Positions 9,012-20,079 are shown, numbered from the stretch's first letter. The stretch: 44,274 nt of DNA from an uncultured Methylococcaceae bacterium (GCA_903927955.1 CAIYOW010000076.1:1-44274), one strand, 5' to 3'. Notes: generated by a model not told the origin, from the sequence alone. Numbers and translations: made by a program.

Positions 9012-9487
9012 ACCTACTGGACATTCAGCTGGCAAGCCAGTCCGCAAATTTGCCCGAGACTAGCCAAATCCAGCAGTGGGTTGATGCCGCCTTGGCAGAT
9101 TATGCCCACGACACTGAAATTGTCGTACGTATTGTCGATACTGAAGAAAGTGCTGAGCTAAACAGCCAATACCGACAAAAACAAGGCCCGACCAATATCT
9201 TGAGTTTTCCGTTTGAATTGCCCGAAGCACTGGCAGACATGGAAGACATGCCCATAAACCTACTGGGTGATCTGGTCATTTGTGCGCCAACATTACGAGA
9301 CGAAGCCCAACAACAGCACAAGCCCTTGGCAGACCATTGGGCGCATATTATAGTCCACGGCGTGTTGCATTTGCTGGGCTATGACCATCTGGACGATGAT
9401 GAAGCTGACATCATGGAACACAAAGAAATCAGTATCCTGCAATCCTTAAACATCAAAAACCCATATATTCAGGTGACAAACCCATGA
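9008..9487 (+). CDS. ybeY: endoribonuclease YbeY
   Basis: The 159-residue protein carries the zinc motif of the family, HGVLHLLGYDH, with three His ligands, followed by an acidic DDDEADIMEH tail. The segment PTNILSFPFE is also conserved. YbeY is a single-strand endoribonuclease needed for maturation of the 16S rRNA 3' end and 70S quality control. It overlaps ybeZ upstream and corC downstream by 4 bases each, so all three proteins come from one tightly coupled message. Confidence 0.96.
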   Translation: MNLLDIQLASQSANLPETSQIQQWVDAALADYAHDTEIVVRIVDTEESAELNSQYRQKQGPTNILSFPFELPEALADMEDMPINLLGDLVICAPTLRDEAQQQHKPLADHWAHIIVHGVLHLLGYDHLDDDEADIMEHKEISILQSLNIKNPYIQVTNP

Positions 9488-10326
9488 GCGACGGCCAACC
9501 TCCTAGTAGACACTCCCCACAGAAAAGCTGGGTTGATAAAATCACCCACTTACTGACAGGGGAGCCCCAAGACCTTGATGACCTTTTGGAAATATTAAGG
9601 GAAGCGCGTGAAAAACGTCTATTAGAAACCGATGCCTTATCAATGATTGAAGGGGTGCTGCAAGTGTCGCAAATGCGCGTTAGGGACATCATGATACCCC
9701 GCGCGCAAATGGTGGTGGTGCCACAAAACGCGCCATTGGTTGACATTTACCCTTTAGTCATTGAATTTTGCCACTCCCGCTATCCGGTAATTGCCGATGA
9801 CCGCAGCAACGTGGTAGGCGTATTGCTTGCCAAAGACTTGCTGGCTCAGGTGCTGCAAAACAAGATTGCCACCGTGCAAGCCATCATGCGCCCTGCCACC
9901 ATCGTACCCGAAAGCAAGCGCCTGAACGTATTGCTGAAAGAATTGCGCACCAATGGCAACCACATGGCTATCGTTATTGATGAGTACGGACAAGCCTCCG
10001 GCTTAGTCACAATCGAAGACGTGCTGGAGCAAATTGTCGGCGAAATTGAGGATGAACATGACGACCACGATGATGAAAGCTACATTATCCAGCGTAATGA
10101 ATTCGAGTATATGATCAAGGCGTTAACGCCCATCGAAGAATTTGACGAACATTTTTCAACCACATTCACTTCAGATGATTACGACACCATCGGCGGCTTT
10201 ATAGTCAGCGAACTGGGGCACATGCCCAAAAAAGGCGAAATCCTGGTGGTGGGCAACCTGCGCTTTGAAGTGATCCGCGCCGATAACCGCCGTGTGCATT
10301 TATTAAAACTTAAAATCAACAAATAA
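9484..10326 (+). CDS. corC: CorC/YbeX family protein with CBS pair and CorC_HlyC domain
   Basis: The 280-residue cytosolic protein lacks the membrane DUF21 domain of larger CNNM transporters. It has a CBS pair at about residues 65-190 ([13 protein letters not shown]..., then [25 protein letters not shown]) and a C-terminal CorC_HlyC transporter-associated domain ([20 protein letters not shown]). In enterobacteria YbeX/CorC is linked to Mg/Co efflux and to ribosome metabolism together with YbeY. In many gammaproteobacteria apolipoprotein N-acyltransferase lnt follows; here galE follows after 17 bases instead. Confidence 0.93.
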   Translation: MSDGQPPSRHSPQKSWVDKITHLLTGEPQDLDDLLEILREAREKRLLETDALSMIEGVLQVSQMRVRDIMIPRAQMVVVPQNAPLVDIYPLVIEFCHSRYPVIADDRSNVVGVLLAKDLLAQVLQNKIATVQAIMRPATIVPESKRLNVLLKELRTNGNHMAIVIDEYGQASGLVTIEDVLEQIVGEIEDEHDDHDDESYIIQRNEFEYMIKALTPIEEFDEHFSTTFTSDDYDTIGGFIVSELGHMPKKGEILVVGNLRFEVIRADNRRVHLLKLKINK

Positions 10327-10343
10327 ACCTGACGGAGGCAAAC

Positions 10344-11393
10344 ATGAACAAGCAGACGATATTAGTGACCGGTGGTGCAGGCTACATAGGCAGCCACGCC
10401 TGCCTGGAATTGCTGCAGGCAGGCTTTGAGGTGGTGGTTGCCGACAACCTGTGCAACAGCAAATACGAATCACTGGCGCGGGTGCAACAAATCACCGGCA
10501 AAACCCTAAAATTTTACCAGGCCGACATCCGTGACAAAGCCGCATTGACCGCCATTTTCCAAGAACAAGCCATTGACACAGTCATCCATTTCGCCGGTCT
10601 GAAAGCCGTGGGCGAATCTTGCCAGCAACCTTTACGTTATTTTGAAAACAATGTTTACGGCAGCATTGTACTGATCGAAGCCATGCAGCAAGCCAATGTC
10701 AAACAAATAGTGTTCAGCTCCTCGGCAACCGTCTATGGCGAACCGCCTTCGACCCAATATGTCGAACATTTCCCAATGGCGGCGGTCAACCCTTATGGGC
10801 GCACTAAAGCGATGGTTGAAGATATTTTGCGCGATGTATCGGCAGCCGACCAACTGGCGCAAGCGGAAAATCCGTGGAAAATTGCCCTGCTACGTTATTT
10901 TAACCCCATTGGTGCCCATGACAGCGGCCTGATCGGCGAAGACCCCAATGGCATCCCCAACAACCTGATGCCTTATGTATCGCAAGTCGCCATAGGCAAA
11001 CTGGCTCAATTATCAGTGTTTGGCGACGACTACCCCACCCCTGACGGCACCGGTATCCGCGATTATATTCATGTGGTGGACTTGGTCAAAGGGCATATCA
11101 AGGCCATTACCGCATTGCAAGGCGAATTGTTCAGCGGGGGTGCTTGCAAGGCTTATAATTTGGGTGCTGGCAAAGGCTATAGCGTACTGGAAATTGTCAA
11201 CGCCTTTGAGCGGGTGACCGGACAAACAATCAATTACAAAATCGCCTCCAGACGGGCGGGCGACTTGGCTGAGTTTTTTGCCGACCCTGCTTTGGCCCTA
11301 AAAGAACTGGGCTGGCAAGTGGAAAAAAGCTTGGATGACATGGTTGCTGACACTTGGGCTTGGCAGACCAAAAACCCACAGGGTTATAACTGA
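10344..11393 (+). CDS. galE: UDP-glucose 4-epimerase
   Basis: An extended short-chain dehydrogenase that interconverts UDP-glucose and UDP-galactose using bound NAD. Over 349 residues it shows the Rossmann motif [10 protein letters not shown] (residues 9-18), DNLCNSK, the catalytic SSSATVYG segment and the Y-x3-K pair in NPYGRTK, plus the [13 protein letters not shown] motif. Length is close to the E. coli enzyme (338). A strong GGAGG ribosome binding site lies 8 bases before the ATG. It follows corC by 17 bases and is probably read through from the same operon. The product would serve exopolysaccharide or LPS sugar supply. Confidence 0.96.
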   Translation: MNKQTILVTGGAGYIGSHACLELLQAGFEVVVADNLCNSKYESLARVQQITGKTLKFYQADIRDKAALTAIFQEQAIDTVIHFAGLKAVGESCQQPLRYFENNVYGSIVLIEAMQQANVKQIVFSSSATVYGEPPSTQYVEHFPMAAVNPYGRTKAMVEDILRDVSAADQLAQAENPWKIALLRYFNPIGAHDSGLIGEDPNGIPNNLMPYVSQVAIGKLAQLSVFGDDYPTPDGTGIRDYIHVVDLVKGHIKAITALQGELFSGGACKAYNLGAGKGYSVLEIVNAFERVTGQTINYKIASRRAGDLAEFFADPALALKELGWQVEKSLDDMVADTWAWQTKNPQGYN

Positions 11394-11511
11394 TTGATGT
11401 ATTGGTCGAGTCGGTTGTCCCGAATCGCACTGCCTAATCAATTTTTCAGGGTGAAATTGTCTATAAAATCGGCTATGATTCAAGCAATAACCGATTAGCC
11501 CAATAACAACT

Positions 11512-11895
11512 ATGCCCCAGAAAAAAACCATAACCGACAAAACCAAACTAAACGAGATTGTTGCCGAGGCTCGGCGCAACCAAACCTTAAGGGAACAATC
11601 TTATCGTGGTCAGGCATTAAAAATGTACCCGTGGATTTGCGGTCGCTGCACGCGGGAATTCACCCATAAAAATTTGGTTGAATTGACCGTGCACCATAAA
11701 AACCACGACCATGACTTTAACCCAGCCGATGGCAGCAACTGGGAACTGCTGTGCCTTTATTGCCACGACAACGAGCATCAGCGTTACGAAGAAACCCGTT
11801 ATGGCATTAGCAGCCAAACCGCCAAAGCTACAGCACCGGAGGCAAAACATAACCCGTTTGCCAACTTGAAAACCCTGTTGGACAGCAAAAAATAA
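11512..11895 (+). CDS. YajD-like HNH nuclease domain protein
   Basis: A small 127-residue protein resembling E. coli YajD. It contains a treble-clef HNH module: CGRC near residues 43-46, the catalytic VHHKNHDHDFNPADGSN stretch, and a second pair CLYCHDNEH. The Cys pairs would hold a structural zinc and the His residues the catalytic metal. YajD has no settled function in the literature I know. The gene stands alone between galE and convergent rnhA, whose 3' end is 9 bases away. A charged N-terminus (KKTITDKTKLNEIVAEARRN) is typical of the family. Confidence 0.88.
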   Translation: MPQKKTITDKTKLNEIVAEARRNQTLREQSYRGQALKMYPWICGRCTREFTHKNLVELTVHHKNHDHDFNPADGSNWELLCLYCHDNEHQRYEETRYGISSQTAKATAPEAKHNPFANLKTLLDSKK

Positions 11896-11904
11896 AGCCA
11901 GTTA

Positions 11905-12348
11905 TTAACGGTTATTCAGCGAAGCAATGGCAACATTGGCCAAAGCATCGGCGCGTTCATTGCCTTGATTGCCGGAATGGCCTTTGACCCATTTCCATTC
12001 AATTTGATGACCGGACATGGCGGTATCCAACCGGCGCCATAGGTCTTCATTTTTGACAGGCGTTTTGGCGGCGGTTTTCCAGCCGCGCTTTTTCCAATTG
12101 GGCATCCATTCGGTAATGCCTTGCAGGACATATTTTGAATCGCTGTTAAGCTCGACCCGACAAGGCCGTTTTAGTGATTCGAGTGCCACGATTGCCGCCA
12201 TCAGTTCCATACGGTTGTTGGTGGTGAGCACTTCGCCACCAAACAATTCCTTGGCTGTGCCGTTGTGGCTCAGCAAAACCCCCCAACCGCCCGGGCCAGG
12301 GTTGCCCTTGCAGGCACCATCGGTATAAATAATAACGGCTTCAGTCAT
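11905..12348 (-). CDS. rnhA: ribonuclease HI
   Basis: The 147-residue enzyme cleaves RNA in RNA-DNA hybrids. All catalytic residues sit at the E. coli positions: Asp10 ([16 protein letters not shown]), Glu48 (NNRMELMAA), Asp70 (LNSDSKYV), His124 (VKGHSG) and Asp134 (ERADALA). The basic handle region [15 protein letters not shown] is present. Its start overlaps the end of the upstream methyltransferase gene by 8 bases. The yafS-rnhA order beside mltD matches E. coli, although gloB and dnaQ are missing here. Confidence 0.97.
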   Translation of the reverse strand: MTEAVIIYTDGACKGNPGPGGWGVLLSHNGTAKELFGGEVLTTNNRMELMAAIVALESLKRPCRVELNSDSKYVLQGITEWMPNWKKRGWKTAAKTPVKNEDLWRRLDTAMSGHQIEWKWVKGHSGNQGNERADALANVAIASLNNR

Positions 12349-13072
12349 ATTGCTTGGTGTGTTGTTTGCTAGGTGCAGCCGTGCGGTGCATACTGTTTGC
12401 CATAACTAGACGCGGCTTGGCATCCGCCACTGGCGTTAAAGGGATAAGATTATAGCGCCGCTTGATGGCTTTAATGGCATAAGCGGTTGAAGCAATCGGG
12501 TTGCCTATGGCAATATACTTGCCATTGCGCGTGGTCACCTTCTCCAGCATAAAATCTGAAGATTGCACCACTTCAAAATTTAACAGCTTAAGCCAATCCA
12601 AAATGCGCGGGCGACCAATAAAATGGCCTTTCCAAGAATCGGCAAGATGCCTGTCCCATAAATATTGGCAACGTATCCACAGACACCACGGGTTAAAATT
12701 TAACACCAAGAAAATGCCTTCGGGTTTTAACACCCGCTCAATTTCGCGCATGGTCTGAAAACGGAATGCATCAAATTCAAGCAAATGTGGCACAATGATC
12801 ATATCCACGCTATCGCTTTGCAAAGGCAAGCGGTAAGCTTTGGCCTGTATTTTTCTGGCATCGTCACAGCCTAGATGTTTGGCATCCAAGATTGTATAAT
12901 TTTTATAGAGCAAACAATCAACAAATTCATGCTCCCAACCCAATCCACCAATCTGCAAAACCGTCTGCTGGCAGCTTACGGTGATTGATTTTTGCAGATA
13001 TTGGCATTCCAAATCCCGCAATAGCTTGCCTCTTGGGGTTTGGTAACAGGCAAACAGAAAATTTCGTTTCAT
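12341..13072 (-). CDS. SAM-dependent methyltransferase, YafS-like
   Basis: A 243-residue class I methyltransferase of the Methyltransf_11 type. It has a degenerate motif I ([10 protein letters not shown]), the acidic end of strand 2, the [11 protein letters not shown] strand-4 segment, and [20 protein letters not shown] after the post-motif helix. Position next to rnhA and divergent from mltD is the position of yafS in E. coli, which supports orthology. The substrate is not known to me. It overlaps rnhA by 8 bases, so the pair is cotranscribed. Confidence 0.85.
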   Translation of the reverse strand: MKRNFLFACYQTPRGKLLRDLECQYLQKSITVSCQQTVLQIGGLGWEHEFVDCLLYKNYTILDAKHLGCDDARKIQAKAYRLPLQSDSVDMIIVPHLLEFDAFRFQTMREIERVLKPEGIFLVLNFNPWCLWIRCQYLWDRHLADSWKGHFIGRPRILDWLKLLNFEVVQSSDFMLEKVTTRNGKYIAIGNPIASTAYAIKAIKRRYNLIPLTPVADAKPRLVMANSMHRTAAPSKQHTKQYD

Positions 13073-13170
13073 TAATTATGCTCGATAAATCATACATTAA
13101 TGTATAACATTAAAATAAAACACGTTATACTTAAATCGTCCCCCACGCAGAACAGATCATTTGGCCCATT

Positions 13171-14943
13171 ATGATGACGCATGTTAATTTTAACAGGCTA
13201 GTTAATCACTTTTTAGTTTTGCTTGCCCTGTTTGTGACAGGATGCTCCGAAGCACCTAAAGAAAGCTTAAACTTAGCCGAAGACACCGCAGTTACTAATG
13301 ACGAAGGTCTTTACCCGCCTCACAGCGGCCATAATAAACTTAAATTCAATACCCATCATAGCCACGCCAAGGATCAATACCAAACCGTTTGGGAGCGGCT
13401 ATTTTCGCTCTACGCGCTACCTGAGATACAAAACCCACGCATTGACCGTGCCATCGACTGGTATCTGCAACATCCGGCCTCACTGGCTATTATCCAGCAA
13501 CGGGCAGAGCCTTATTTGTACCTCATCCTTGACGAAATTGAGGCCAAAGGCATGCCCGGCGAACTGGCCTTGCTACCGGTTGTGGAAAGCGCTTTCGTGC
13601 CGGATGCCTATTCTAGGGCGGATGCCAGTGGGCTATGGCAATTTGTCCCCGGCACAGGCGAAGATTATGGCCTTGAACAAAACGAGTGGTATGACGGACG
13701 GCGCGACATTTACGCCTCCACCCAAGCAGCCACCACTTACCTAAAAGAATTGAGCGAAATGTTTGATGGCGACTGGTTGCTTGCCCTTGCTTCTTATAAC
13801 TGCGGACAGAATAAAGTCAAAAGAACCATCGAAAAAGATGATGGACAATATCAAAATCCCGACTATTGGACATTGGATTTGCCTGAAGAAACCCAAGACT
13901 ATGTGCCAAAGTTATTGGCCATAGCCAGAATTTTTGCCCATGCCGAAGACTATGGCATTGATTTAAGATACATACCTAACAAACCTTATTTGCAAATGGT
14001 GGACATCCAATCGCCATTGGACTTAAAAAAAGCAGCCCAATTGGCGCATACCCCGTTTGATAAATTCAAAAAGCTCAACCCAGGCTTCAACCGCTCTTGC
14101 ACCGCACCGCAAGGCCCGCACCGGTTATTGGTGCCAGCTGATAAAGCGGAACTTTTCAAAAACAGTTTAGCTATATTGCCGTTTAATGAAAGGCTGGACA
14201 TCAACCAATACTTTTATGAACAACGCATGGCAAGCGCCGAGCAAGAACAGGCGCAACAATCGCCCCCCCGTTTAAACCGTGAGCAAGAAAAAAGCAAGCC
14301 AGCCGATGTTACCCGCAACCGTAACGCCAATTCCGCCAGCCCAAAATATACTGTGAAGCGCGGTGACAGCTTAACGTCTATCGCCAGTAAAACCCATACT
14401 ACTGTTAAAGACTTACAGGCCTTCAATAAGCTACCTAAGCCTAGCGTGCGTTACGGCATGACTTTGCTGTTGCCTGTCGCCCCAACAAAAAGTTACAGCC
14501 CTGCGCCATTAGCCGCAAAATATACTGCCCCTACTGCTAGTGTCGCGGGCAACCCTATTGCCGCTATGAAGAAAACCGGCACGACGAAAACCAATGCCCA
14601 AGCAGCCGCCACTACCCACAGTCCCGCGCCTTTGGTGAGTAAAACAGTAGCCATTAGCAAAGCTAATAATACTGAGCATAACACTAAGTTTATTAACAAA
14701 GTGTTGACCACTGCAAACCGCAAATCAGCTAGCAAAGCCAGCACAGCACAACTAGCCAGCTCTGCAGCCACTATCAAACTGCTCCGTTACACCGTGGGCA
14801 AAGGCGATTCCCTGACCCATATTGCCAAGAAATTTAATGTGCCGTTAAGCGAACTGCAAAAATCTAACGCTGACTTATCGGCTAAAAGCTTACGGCCGGG
14901 CCAGACGCTAAAAATCTTAGTGGATGGGCAACCAAGAAGCTAA
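13171..14943 (+). CDS. mltD: membrane-bound lytic murein transglycosylase D with two LysM domains
   Basis: A 590-residue outer-membrane lipoprotein that cleaves peptidoglycan glycan strands with formation of 1,6-anhydro-MurNAc. The signal peptide ends in lipobox VTGC with Cys25 as lipidation site. The SLT catalytic domain (about 115-260) has catalytic Glu139 in LPVVESAF, then SGLWQFVPGTG and the LALASYNCGQNKV motif. LysM modules lie at about 393-435 (YTVKRGDSLTSIA) and 540-585 (YTVGKGDSLTHIA), joined by a long Ala/Thr/Ser/Lys-rich linker. Two LysM repeats is the usual MltD number. The first of two adjacent ATG codons is taken as the start. Confidence 0.95.
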   Translation: MMTHVNFNRLVNHFLVLLALFVTGCSEAPKESLNLAEDTAVTNDEGLYPPHSGHNKLKFNTHHSHAKDQYQTVWERLFSLYALPEIQNPRIDRAIDWYLQHPASLAIIQQRAEPYLYLILDEIEAKGMPGELALLPVVESAFVPDAYSRADASGLWQFVPGTGEDYGLEQNEWYDGRRDIYASTQAATTYLKELSEMFDGDWLLALASYNCGQNKVKRTIEKDDGQYQNPDYWTLDLPEETQDYVPKLLAIARIFAHAEDYGIDLRYIPNKPYLQMVDIQSPLDLKKAAQLAHTPFDKFKKLNPGFNRSCTAPQGPHRLLVPADKAELFKNSLAILPFNERLDINQYFYEQRMASAEQEQAQQSPPRLNREQEKSKPADVTRNRNANSASPKYTVKRGDSLTSIASKTHTTVKDLQAFNKLPKPSVRYGMTLLLPVAPTKSYSPAPLAAKYTAPTASVAGNPIAAMKKTGTTKTNAQAAATTHSPAPLVSKTVAISKANNTEHNTKFINKVLTTANRKSASKASTAQLASSAATIKLLRYTVGKGDSLTHIAKKFNVPLSELQKSNADLSAKSLRPGQTLKILVDGQPRS

Positions 14944-15057
14944 TGGCATTAATGGGTCAGGACACCATCAAAACCGTTGTCTTACCCCAATATTGGCTAT
15001 AAAAACGCATTGGCTTTGCACTTTCATAAGACTTGCCTTAGCCTTGCCTTAAGCATT

Positions 15058-15086
15058 TTTACAGTTAAATTATGTTGTGTTATGCT
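15058..15086 (+). promoter_or_regulatory. sigma70-type promoter of the formate dehydrogenase operon
   Basis: TTTACA (15058-15063) and TATGCT (15081-15086) are separated by exactly 17 bases, 76 bases ahead of the fdsG ATG. Both hexamers match consensus at five of six positions. It is the best-formed promoter I find in the window. A short direct repeat of CCTTGCCTTA occurs at 15033-15052, just upstream of the -35, and could be part of an upstream regulatory site. Confidence 0.6.
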
Positions 15087-15162
15087 AGCTCAAATTTATA
15101 GCCACCTAGCCATTATAGGTTAGGGCTATTTCTAAGCAAGGACTCATCATAGCGAGACAATA

Positions 15163-15654
15163 ATGACAGCAGCCGTCAACACGCAGGCACTAGTGAACGA
15201 TATCACTAGCGCATTAAAAGACAAACCCGGGGCACTTTTGCCGATATTACATGGTATCCAAGACGCTATTGGCTATGTACCGCCTGATTGCGTGCCGGAC
15301 ATCGCCAAGGCACTCAGCCTGTCGCGGGCGGAAGTTCATGGGGTGATCAGTTTTTATCATTATTTCCGCACCACACCACCCGGTCAGCACACCATCTATC
15401 TGTGCCGCGCGGAATCTTGCCAAGCCTTGGGCAGCGAAGACCTCGAAACATACGCCAAAGAAAAGCTAGGCATTGATTTTCATGAAACGACAGCGGATGG
15501 TAAATTTTCCCTCGAACCCGTTTATTGTTTAGGCAACTGTGCCTGCTCGCCCGCCATGCAAATTGGCCACGACATTTATGGGCGGGTGTCAGCTGACTCA
15601 TTTGACGCCGCCCTTGCAGAATTGCAACAAGCCGAATTGGAGCCATCAGCATGA
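15163..15654 (+). CDS. fdsG: NAD-dependent formate dehydrogenase gamma subunit
   Basis: A 163-residue NuoE-like subunit with a thioredoxin-fold [2Fe-2S] domain. The cluster Cys residues are in [10 protein letters not shown] and, after a gap, CLGNCACSP. The N-terminal helical part ([19 protein letters not shown], then [16 protein letters not shown]) is standard for the NuoE/HoxE/FdsG family. In the complex it passes electrons near the FMN site of the beta subunit. Its TGA overlaps the fdsB ATG by 4 bases. Confidence 0.93.
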   Translation: MTAAVNTQALVNDITSALKDKPGALLPILHGIQDAIGYVPPDCVPDIAKALSLSRAEVHGVISFYHYFRTTPPGQHTIYLCRAESCQALGSEDLETYAKEKLGIDFHETTADGKFSLEPVYCLGNCACSPAMQIGHDIYGRVSADSFDAALAELQQAELEPSA

Positions 15655-17204
15655 CCATCACCGTTTATGTCCCCAATGATTCCAGTGCCGTCTCCTTAGG
15701 TGCCGACCGTGTTGCCAAAGCCATCGCTGCCGAAGCCGAACAGCGCGGCATCAGCATCAATTTAATCCGTAATGGCTCTTTTGGGCTGTACTGGCTGGAA
15801 CCCTTAGTTGAAGTAGCCACCGAGCAAGGCCGTGTCGGCTATGGCCCGGTACAGGCCAGCGACGTGTCCAGCTTATTTGATGCCAATTTTCTGCAAGGCG
15901 GCACACATGCCTTATCACTGGGCATTGTTGAAGACCTCCCTTACCTTAAAAAGCAACAACGGCTCACTTTTGCGCGTATCGGCAAAACCAGCCCCACCGA
16001 CCTAAATGACTACTTGGCCAATGACGGTTATCGCGGCCTTGCCAATGCCTTGGCGATAAGCCAAGCGGATATTGTCAAAGCAGTGACTGATTCGGGTTTG
16101 CGTGGTCGTGGTGGTGCCGCCTTTCCAACCGGCATAAAATGGAACACCGTTTTAAACACTCAAGCAGAGCAAAAATATATTATCTGCAACGCTGATGAGG
16201 GCGATTCCGGCACTTTTTCTGACCGTATGGTCATGGAAGGCGACCCGTTTGTGTTGATTGAAGGCATGACCATAGCCGGTATTGCAGTGGGCGCCAGCCA
16301 AGGCTATATCTACTTGCGGGTTGAGTATCCCCACGCCCATATTGCCCTGAACACCGCCATTGCCAACGCGTATCAGGCCGGTTATCTGGGCGAAGACATC
16401 CAGGGCAGCGGCAAAACCTTCCATCTGGAAGTCCGCCTGGGTGCTGGCGCTTATATTTGTGGTGAAGAAACCTCGTTAATGGAAAGCCTGGAAGGCAAAC
16501 GCGGCCTAGTCCGCTTTAAGCCGCCGCTACCTGCCATCAGTGGCCTGTTCGGCAAGCCCACCGTAGTCAACAACGTTATCTCGCTGGCTTCCGTGCCCAT
16601 TATCCTCGATAAAGGCGGCGACTATTACCGCGACTTTGGCATGGGGCGTTCGCGCGGGACTTTGCCGTTGCAATTGGCCGGCAACATAAAACAGGCTGGC
16701 TTGGTCGAACTGGCATTCGGGCTGACTTTGCGTGAACTACTGTATGATTTTGGCGGCGGTTCAGCCTCAGGACGGCCCATCAAAGCCGTGCAAGTGGGCG
16801 GGCCATTAGGTGCTTATCTGCCTGAATCACAGTTTGACACCCCCTTGGATTACGAAGCTTTTGCGGCACAATGGACAGTGCTGGGACACGGCGGCGTGGT
16901 CGTTTTTGACGACACCGTAGATATGGCAAAAATGGCAAAATACAGCATGGAATTTTGCGCCATAGAATCTTGCGGCAAATGCACACCCTGCCGCATCGGT
17001 TCCACCCGTGGCTATGAAGTGATGGATGAAATCATCAACGGCCACAATGTCGAGCAAAACACCAAACTATTGCGCGACCTTTGCAACACCCTGCTCAACG
17101 GCTCGCTTTGTGCATTAGGCGGCATGACACCCTACCCTGTCCTGAGCGCTTTAAATCACTTCCCGAAAGATTTCGGTATTGATGAGCCTGCCCAGGTGGC
17201 CTGA
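15651..17204 (+). CDS. fdsB: NAD-dependent formate dehydrogenase beta subunit (FMN/NAD-binding)
   Basis: A 517-residue NuoF-like flavoprotein where electrons from formate reduce NAD. An N-terminal thioredoxin-like extension (about 1-105) is typical of FdsB and absent from NuoF. The core has the FMN/NAD glycine motif [12 protein letters not shown] at 150-161, [14 protein letters not shown], and [13 protein letters not shown]. The [4Fe-4S] motif [10 protein letters not shown] lies at about 440-448, with the fourth Cys in [10 protein letters not shown]. It is followed by fdsA after 22 bases that include a GAGGAA ribosome binding site. Confidence 0.96.
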   Translation: MTITVYVPNDSSAVSLGADRVAKAIAAEAEQRGISINLIRNGSFGLYWLEPLVEVATEQGRVGYGPVQASDVSSLFDANFLQGGTHALSLGIVEDLPYLKKQQRLTFARIGKTSPTDLNDYLANDGYRGLANALAISQADIVKAVTDSGLRGRGGAAFPTGIKWNTVLNTQAEQKYIICNADEGDSGTFSDRMVMEGDPFVLIEGMTIAGIAVGASQGYIYLRVEYPHAHIALNTAIANAYQAGYLGEDIQGSGKTFHLEVRLGAGAYICGEETSLMESLEGKRGLVRFKPPLPAISGLFGKPTVVNNVISLASVPIILDKGGDYYRDFGMGRSRGTLPLQLAGNIKQAGLVELAFGLTLRELLYDFGGGSASGRPIKAVQVGGPLGAYLPESQFDTPLDYEAFAAQWTVLGHGGVVVFDDTVDMAKMAKYSMEFCAIESCGKCTPCRIGSTRGYEVMDEIINGHNVEQNTKLLRDLCNTLLNGSLCALGGMTPYPVLSALNHFPKDFGIDEPAQVA

Positions 17205-17226
17205 ACTATGACGCGAGGAATCAATC

Positions 17227-20079
17227 ATGAGCATTAATAAAGAACAAGATTTTGGCACCCCCGCCAGTGCCGCAAGCCAAACGGTAGCACTGGAAATTGA
17301 CGGATTTACCGTCACCGCTCCGGTGGGCACTTCTATCATGAGGGCGGCAGCCAGCATTGGCATAGACATACCCAAGCTGTGCGCCACTGATAGCATCGAG
17401 CCATTCGGCTCGTGCCGCCTGTGCGTGGTACAGATTGAAGGCGGGCGCGGCATGCCCGCCTCTTGCACCACACCGGTTGCCGAAGGGCTTAAAGTCTGCA
17501 CCCAAAACCCCAGGCTGGCTGATGTCCGTCGGGGCATTATGGAACTGTACATTTCCGACCACCCGTTGGACTGCTTGACCTGTTCCGCCAACGGTGACTG
17601 CGAATTGCAAGATATGGCCGGGGCCGTCGGTTTGCGGGAAGTGCGTTATAATCCCGTTGAAACACATCTGCAGGCCGTAAAAGACGAAAGCAACCCCTAT
17701 TTCAGCTTTGACCCCAGCAAATGCATCGTCTGCTCCCGCTGTGTCCGCGCTTGTGAAGAAACCCAAGGCACGTTTGCACTCACCCTAGATGGTCGTGGCT
17801 TTGACTCCAAAGTGTCACCCAGCCAGAACCAAGCTTTCATGGACTCCGAATGTGTGTCCTGTGGTGCCTGTGTGCAAGCCTGCCCGACTGCCACCCTAAT
17901 GGAAAAGTCAGTCATTGACCACGGCCAACCGGAACATGCCATAGTCACCACTTGCGCCTATTGTGGTGTCGGCTGCTCTTTCCGAGCCGAAATGAAAGGC
18001 GAACAAGTCATCCGCATGGTGCCGCATAAAGACGGTAAAGCTAACCACGGCCATTCTTGTGTCAAAGGCCGTTTTGCCTTCGGTTATGCCACCCATAAAG
18101 ACCGCATCACCAAACCGATGATCCGCGCCAGCATCAAAGATGCTTGGCAAGAAGTCAGTTGGGAAGAGGCAATCAACCACGCCGCGTCAGAATTCAATCG
18201 CATCCAAGCCAAATACGGCAAAGATTCCATTGGCGGTATCACGTCTTCACGCTGCACCAATGAAGAGACTTATCTGGTGCAAAAACTCATCCGTGCTGGT
18301 TTTGGCAACAATAACGTGGATACTTGTGCCCGCGTTTGCCATTCACCCACCGGCTACGGACTAAAACAAACTTTTGGCGAATCATCAGGCACCCAAGACT
18401 TTGACTCAGTCATGCAATCGGATGTCATCATGGTGATTGGGGCCAACCCCACCGATGGTCATCCGGTGTTTGGCTCGATGATGAAAAAACGTCTGCGCCA
18501 AGGGGCCAAGCTGATTGTTATTGATCCTCGCGAAATTGACTTGGTCAGTAACAGCCCGCACATCAAAGCTGATTTCCACCTAAAATTGCGCCCTAGCACC
18601 AATGTAGCCGTAATAAACGCGTTGGCGCATGTCGTCATCACCGAAAACCTGGCTGACGATGCCTTTGCCCTTGAGCGTTGCGACGTGGCCTCTTTTGAGA
18701 AGTGGAAAACTTTCATTGCCCAAGACTACCATTCACCCGAAAACAGCGAAGCCATTACCGGTGTACCCGCTGCTGATATACGGGCTGCGGCACGACTTTA
18801 TGCCACCGCCAACAACGGCGCCATCTATTATGGCCTGGGCGTAACCGAACACAGCCAAGGTTCCACTATGGTCATCGGCATAGCCAATTTGGCTATGGCA
18901 ACCGGTAATCTGGGCCGTGACGGCGTAGGCGTTAATCCATTGCGCGGCCAAAACAATGTGCAAGGCTCTTGTGATATGGGTTCGTTCCCGCACGAATACC
19001 CTGGCTACCGCCATGTGTCAGATAGCGACACCCGCAATCTATTCCAACAAGCGTGGCAAGCGGAGCTTAGCCCAGAACCCGGCTTGCGTATCCCCAACAT
19101 GTTCGATGCCGCCATGGACAAAACCTTCTTAGGTTTGTATGTGGAAGGCGAAGACATTGCCCAATCTGATCCCGATACGCAACATGTCCTTGCCGCCTTA
19201 AGGGCTATGGAATGTGTGGTGGTGCAAGACATCTTCCTCAACGAAACCGCCAAGTTTGCCCATGTGTTCTTGCCCGGTGCTTCATTCCTTGAGAAAAATG
19301 GCACCTTCACCAATGCCGAACGGCGCATCTCACCGGTCAGAAAAGTCATGACCCCACTGGCGGGCTACCAAGACTGGGAAGTGACCCAAATGCTGTCCAA
19401 CGCTATGGGTTATCCCATGAACTACAGCCACCCATCAGAAATCATGGCAGAAATTGCCAGCCTGACGCCAAGCTTCCAGGGTGTCAGCTACGAAAAGATT
19501 GATGAATTGGGCAGTATACAATGGCCTTGTAATGAACAGACTCCCAGCGGCACACCGATTATGCATAGGGAAACTTTCATGCGTGATAACGGCAAGGGGC
19601 TGTTTATGTTGACCGAGTTTGTGCCGACTGCGGAACGCACCAACCAAAAGTTCCCGTTGATTTTAACCACCGGACGCATTTTGTCGCAATACAACGTGGG
19701 CGCACAAACCCGCCGCACCGCCAACAATGCTTGGCATTCGGAAGACCGATTGGAAATACACCCCCATGATGCCGAAGACCGTGGCCTAAAAACCGGTGAT
19801 TGGGCGGGCATAAAAAGCCGCGCCGGTGAAACCGTGTTGCGGGCGCTGATCAGTGAGCGGGTACAACCGGGTGTGGTTTACACCACTTTCCATTTCCCAG
19901 AATCGGGTGCCAATGTCATCACCACCGACAACTCAGACTGGGCAACCAACTGCCCTGAATACAAAGTGACCGCTGTACAAGTCAGCAAAGTCAGCCAGCC
20001 TTCTGAATGGCAACAGGAATACCATAAGTTTTCTGAAAACCAATTGGAACTGCTTGAGCAAGGCATGGCTAATGGCTAA
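17227..20079 (+). CDS. fdsA: NAD-dependent formate dehydrogenase catalytic alpha subunit (Mo-bisMGD)
   Basis: The 950-residue catalytic subunit oxidises formate to CO2. An N-terminal [2Fe-2S] domain has Cys52, Cys63, Cys66 and Cys80. A His-Cys3 [4Fe-4S] site follows at H112-C116-C119-C125, then two ferredoxin-type clusters (CIVCSRCVRAC near 166-176 and CVSCGACVQAC near 209-219). The molybdopterin domain starts with its own cluster CAYCGVGC (243-250). The metal ligand is Cys371 in VDTCARVCHSPTG, followed by catalytic His372, so this is a Cys and not a selenocysteine enzyme. The C-terminal molydopterin-dinucleotide-binding domain is complete. Length agrees with characterised FdsA proteins (about 950-960). 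Confidence 0.97.
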   Translation: MSINKEQDFGTPASAASQTVALEIDGFTVTAPVGTSIMRAAASIGIDIPKLCATDSIEPFGSCRLCVVQIEGGRGMPASCTTPVAEGLKVCTQNPRLADVRRGIMELYISDHPLDCLTCSANGDCELQDMAGAVGLREVRYNPVETHLQAVKDESNPYFSFDPSKCIVCSRCVRACEETQGTFALTLDGRGFDSKVSPSQNQAFMDSECVSCGACVQACPTATLMEKSVIDHGQPEHAIVTTCAYCGVGCSFRAEMKGEQVIRMVPHKDGKANHGHSCVKGRFAFGYATHKDRITKPMIRASIKDAWQEVSWEEAINHAASEFNRIQAKYGKDSIGGITSSRCTNEETYLVQKLIRAGFGNNNVDTCARVCHSPTGYGLKQTFGESSGTQDFDSVMQSDVIMVIGANPTDGHPVFGSMMKKRLRQGAKLIVIDPREIDLVSNSPHIKADFHLKLRPSTNVAVINALAHVVITENLADDAFALERCDVASFEKWKTFIAQDYHSPENSEAITGVPAADIRAAARLYATANNGAIYYGLGVTEHSQGSTMVIGIANLAMATGNLGRDGVGVNPLRGQNNVQGSCDMGSFPHEYPGYRHVSDSDTRNLFQQAWQAELSPEPGLRIPNMFDAAMDKTFLGLYVEGEDIAQSDPDTQHVLAALRAMECVVVQDIFLNETAKFAHVFLPGASFLEKNGTFTNAERRISPVRKVMTPLAGYQDWEVTQMLSNAMGYPMNYSHPSEIMAEIASLTPSFQGVSYEKIDELGSIQWPCNEQTPSGTPIMHRETFMRDNGKGLFMLTEFVPTAERTNQKFPLILTTGRILSQYNVGAQTRRTANNAWHSEDRLEIHPHDAEDRGLKTGDWAGIKSRAGETVLRALISERVQPGVVYTTFHFPESGANVITTDNSDWATNCPEYKVTAVQVSKVSQPSEWQQEYHKFSENQLELLEQGMANG

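Noticed and set aside
17697-17951. Selenocysteine formate dehydrogenase
   Set aside because: The metal ligand position in FdsA is a normal Cys codon (Cys371), and the gene has no in-frame TGA.
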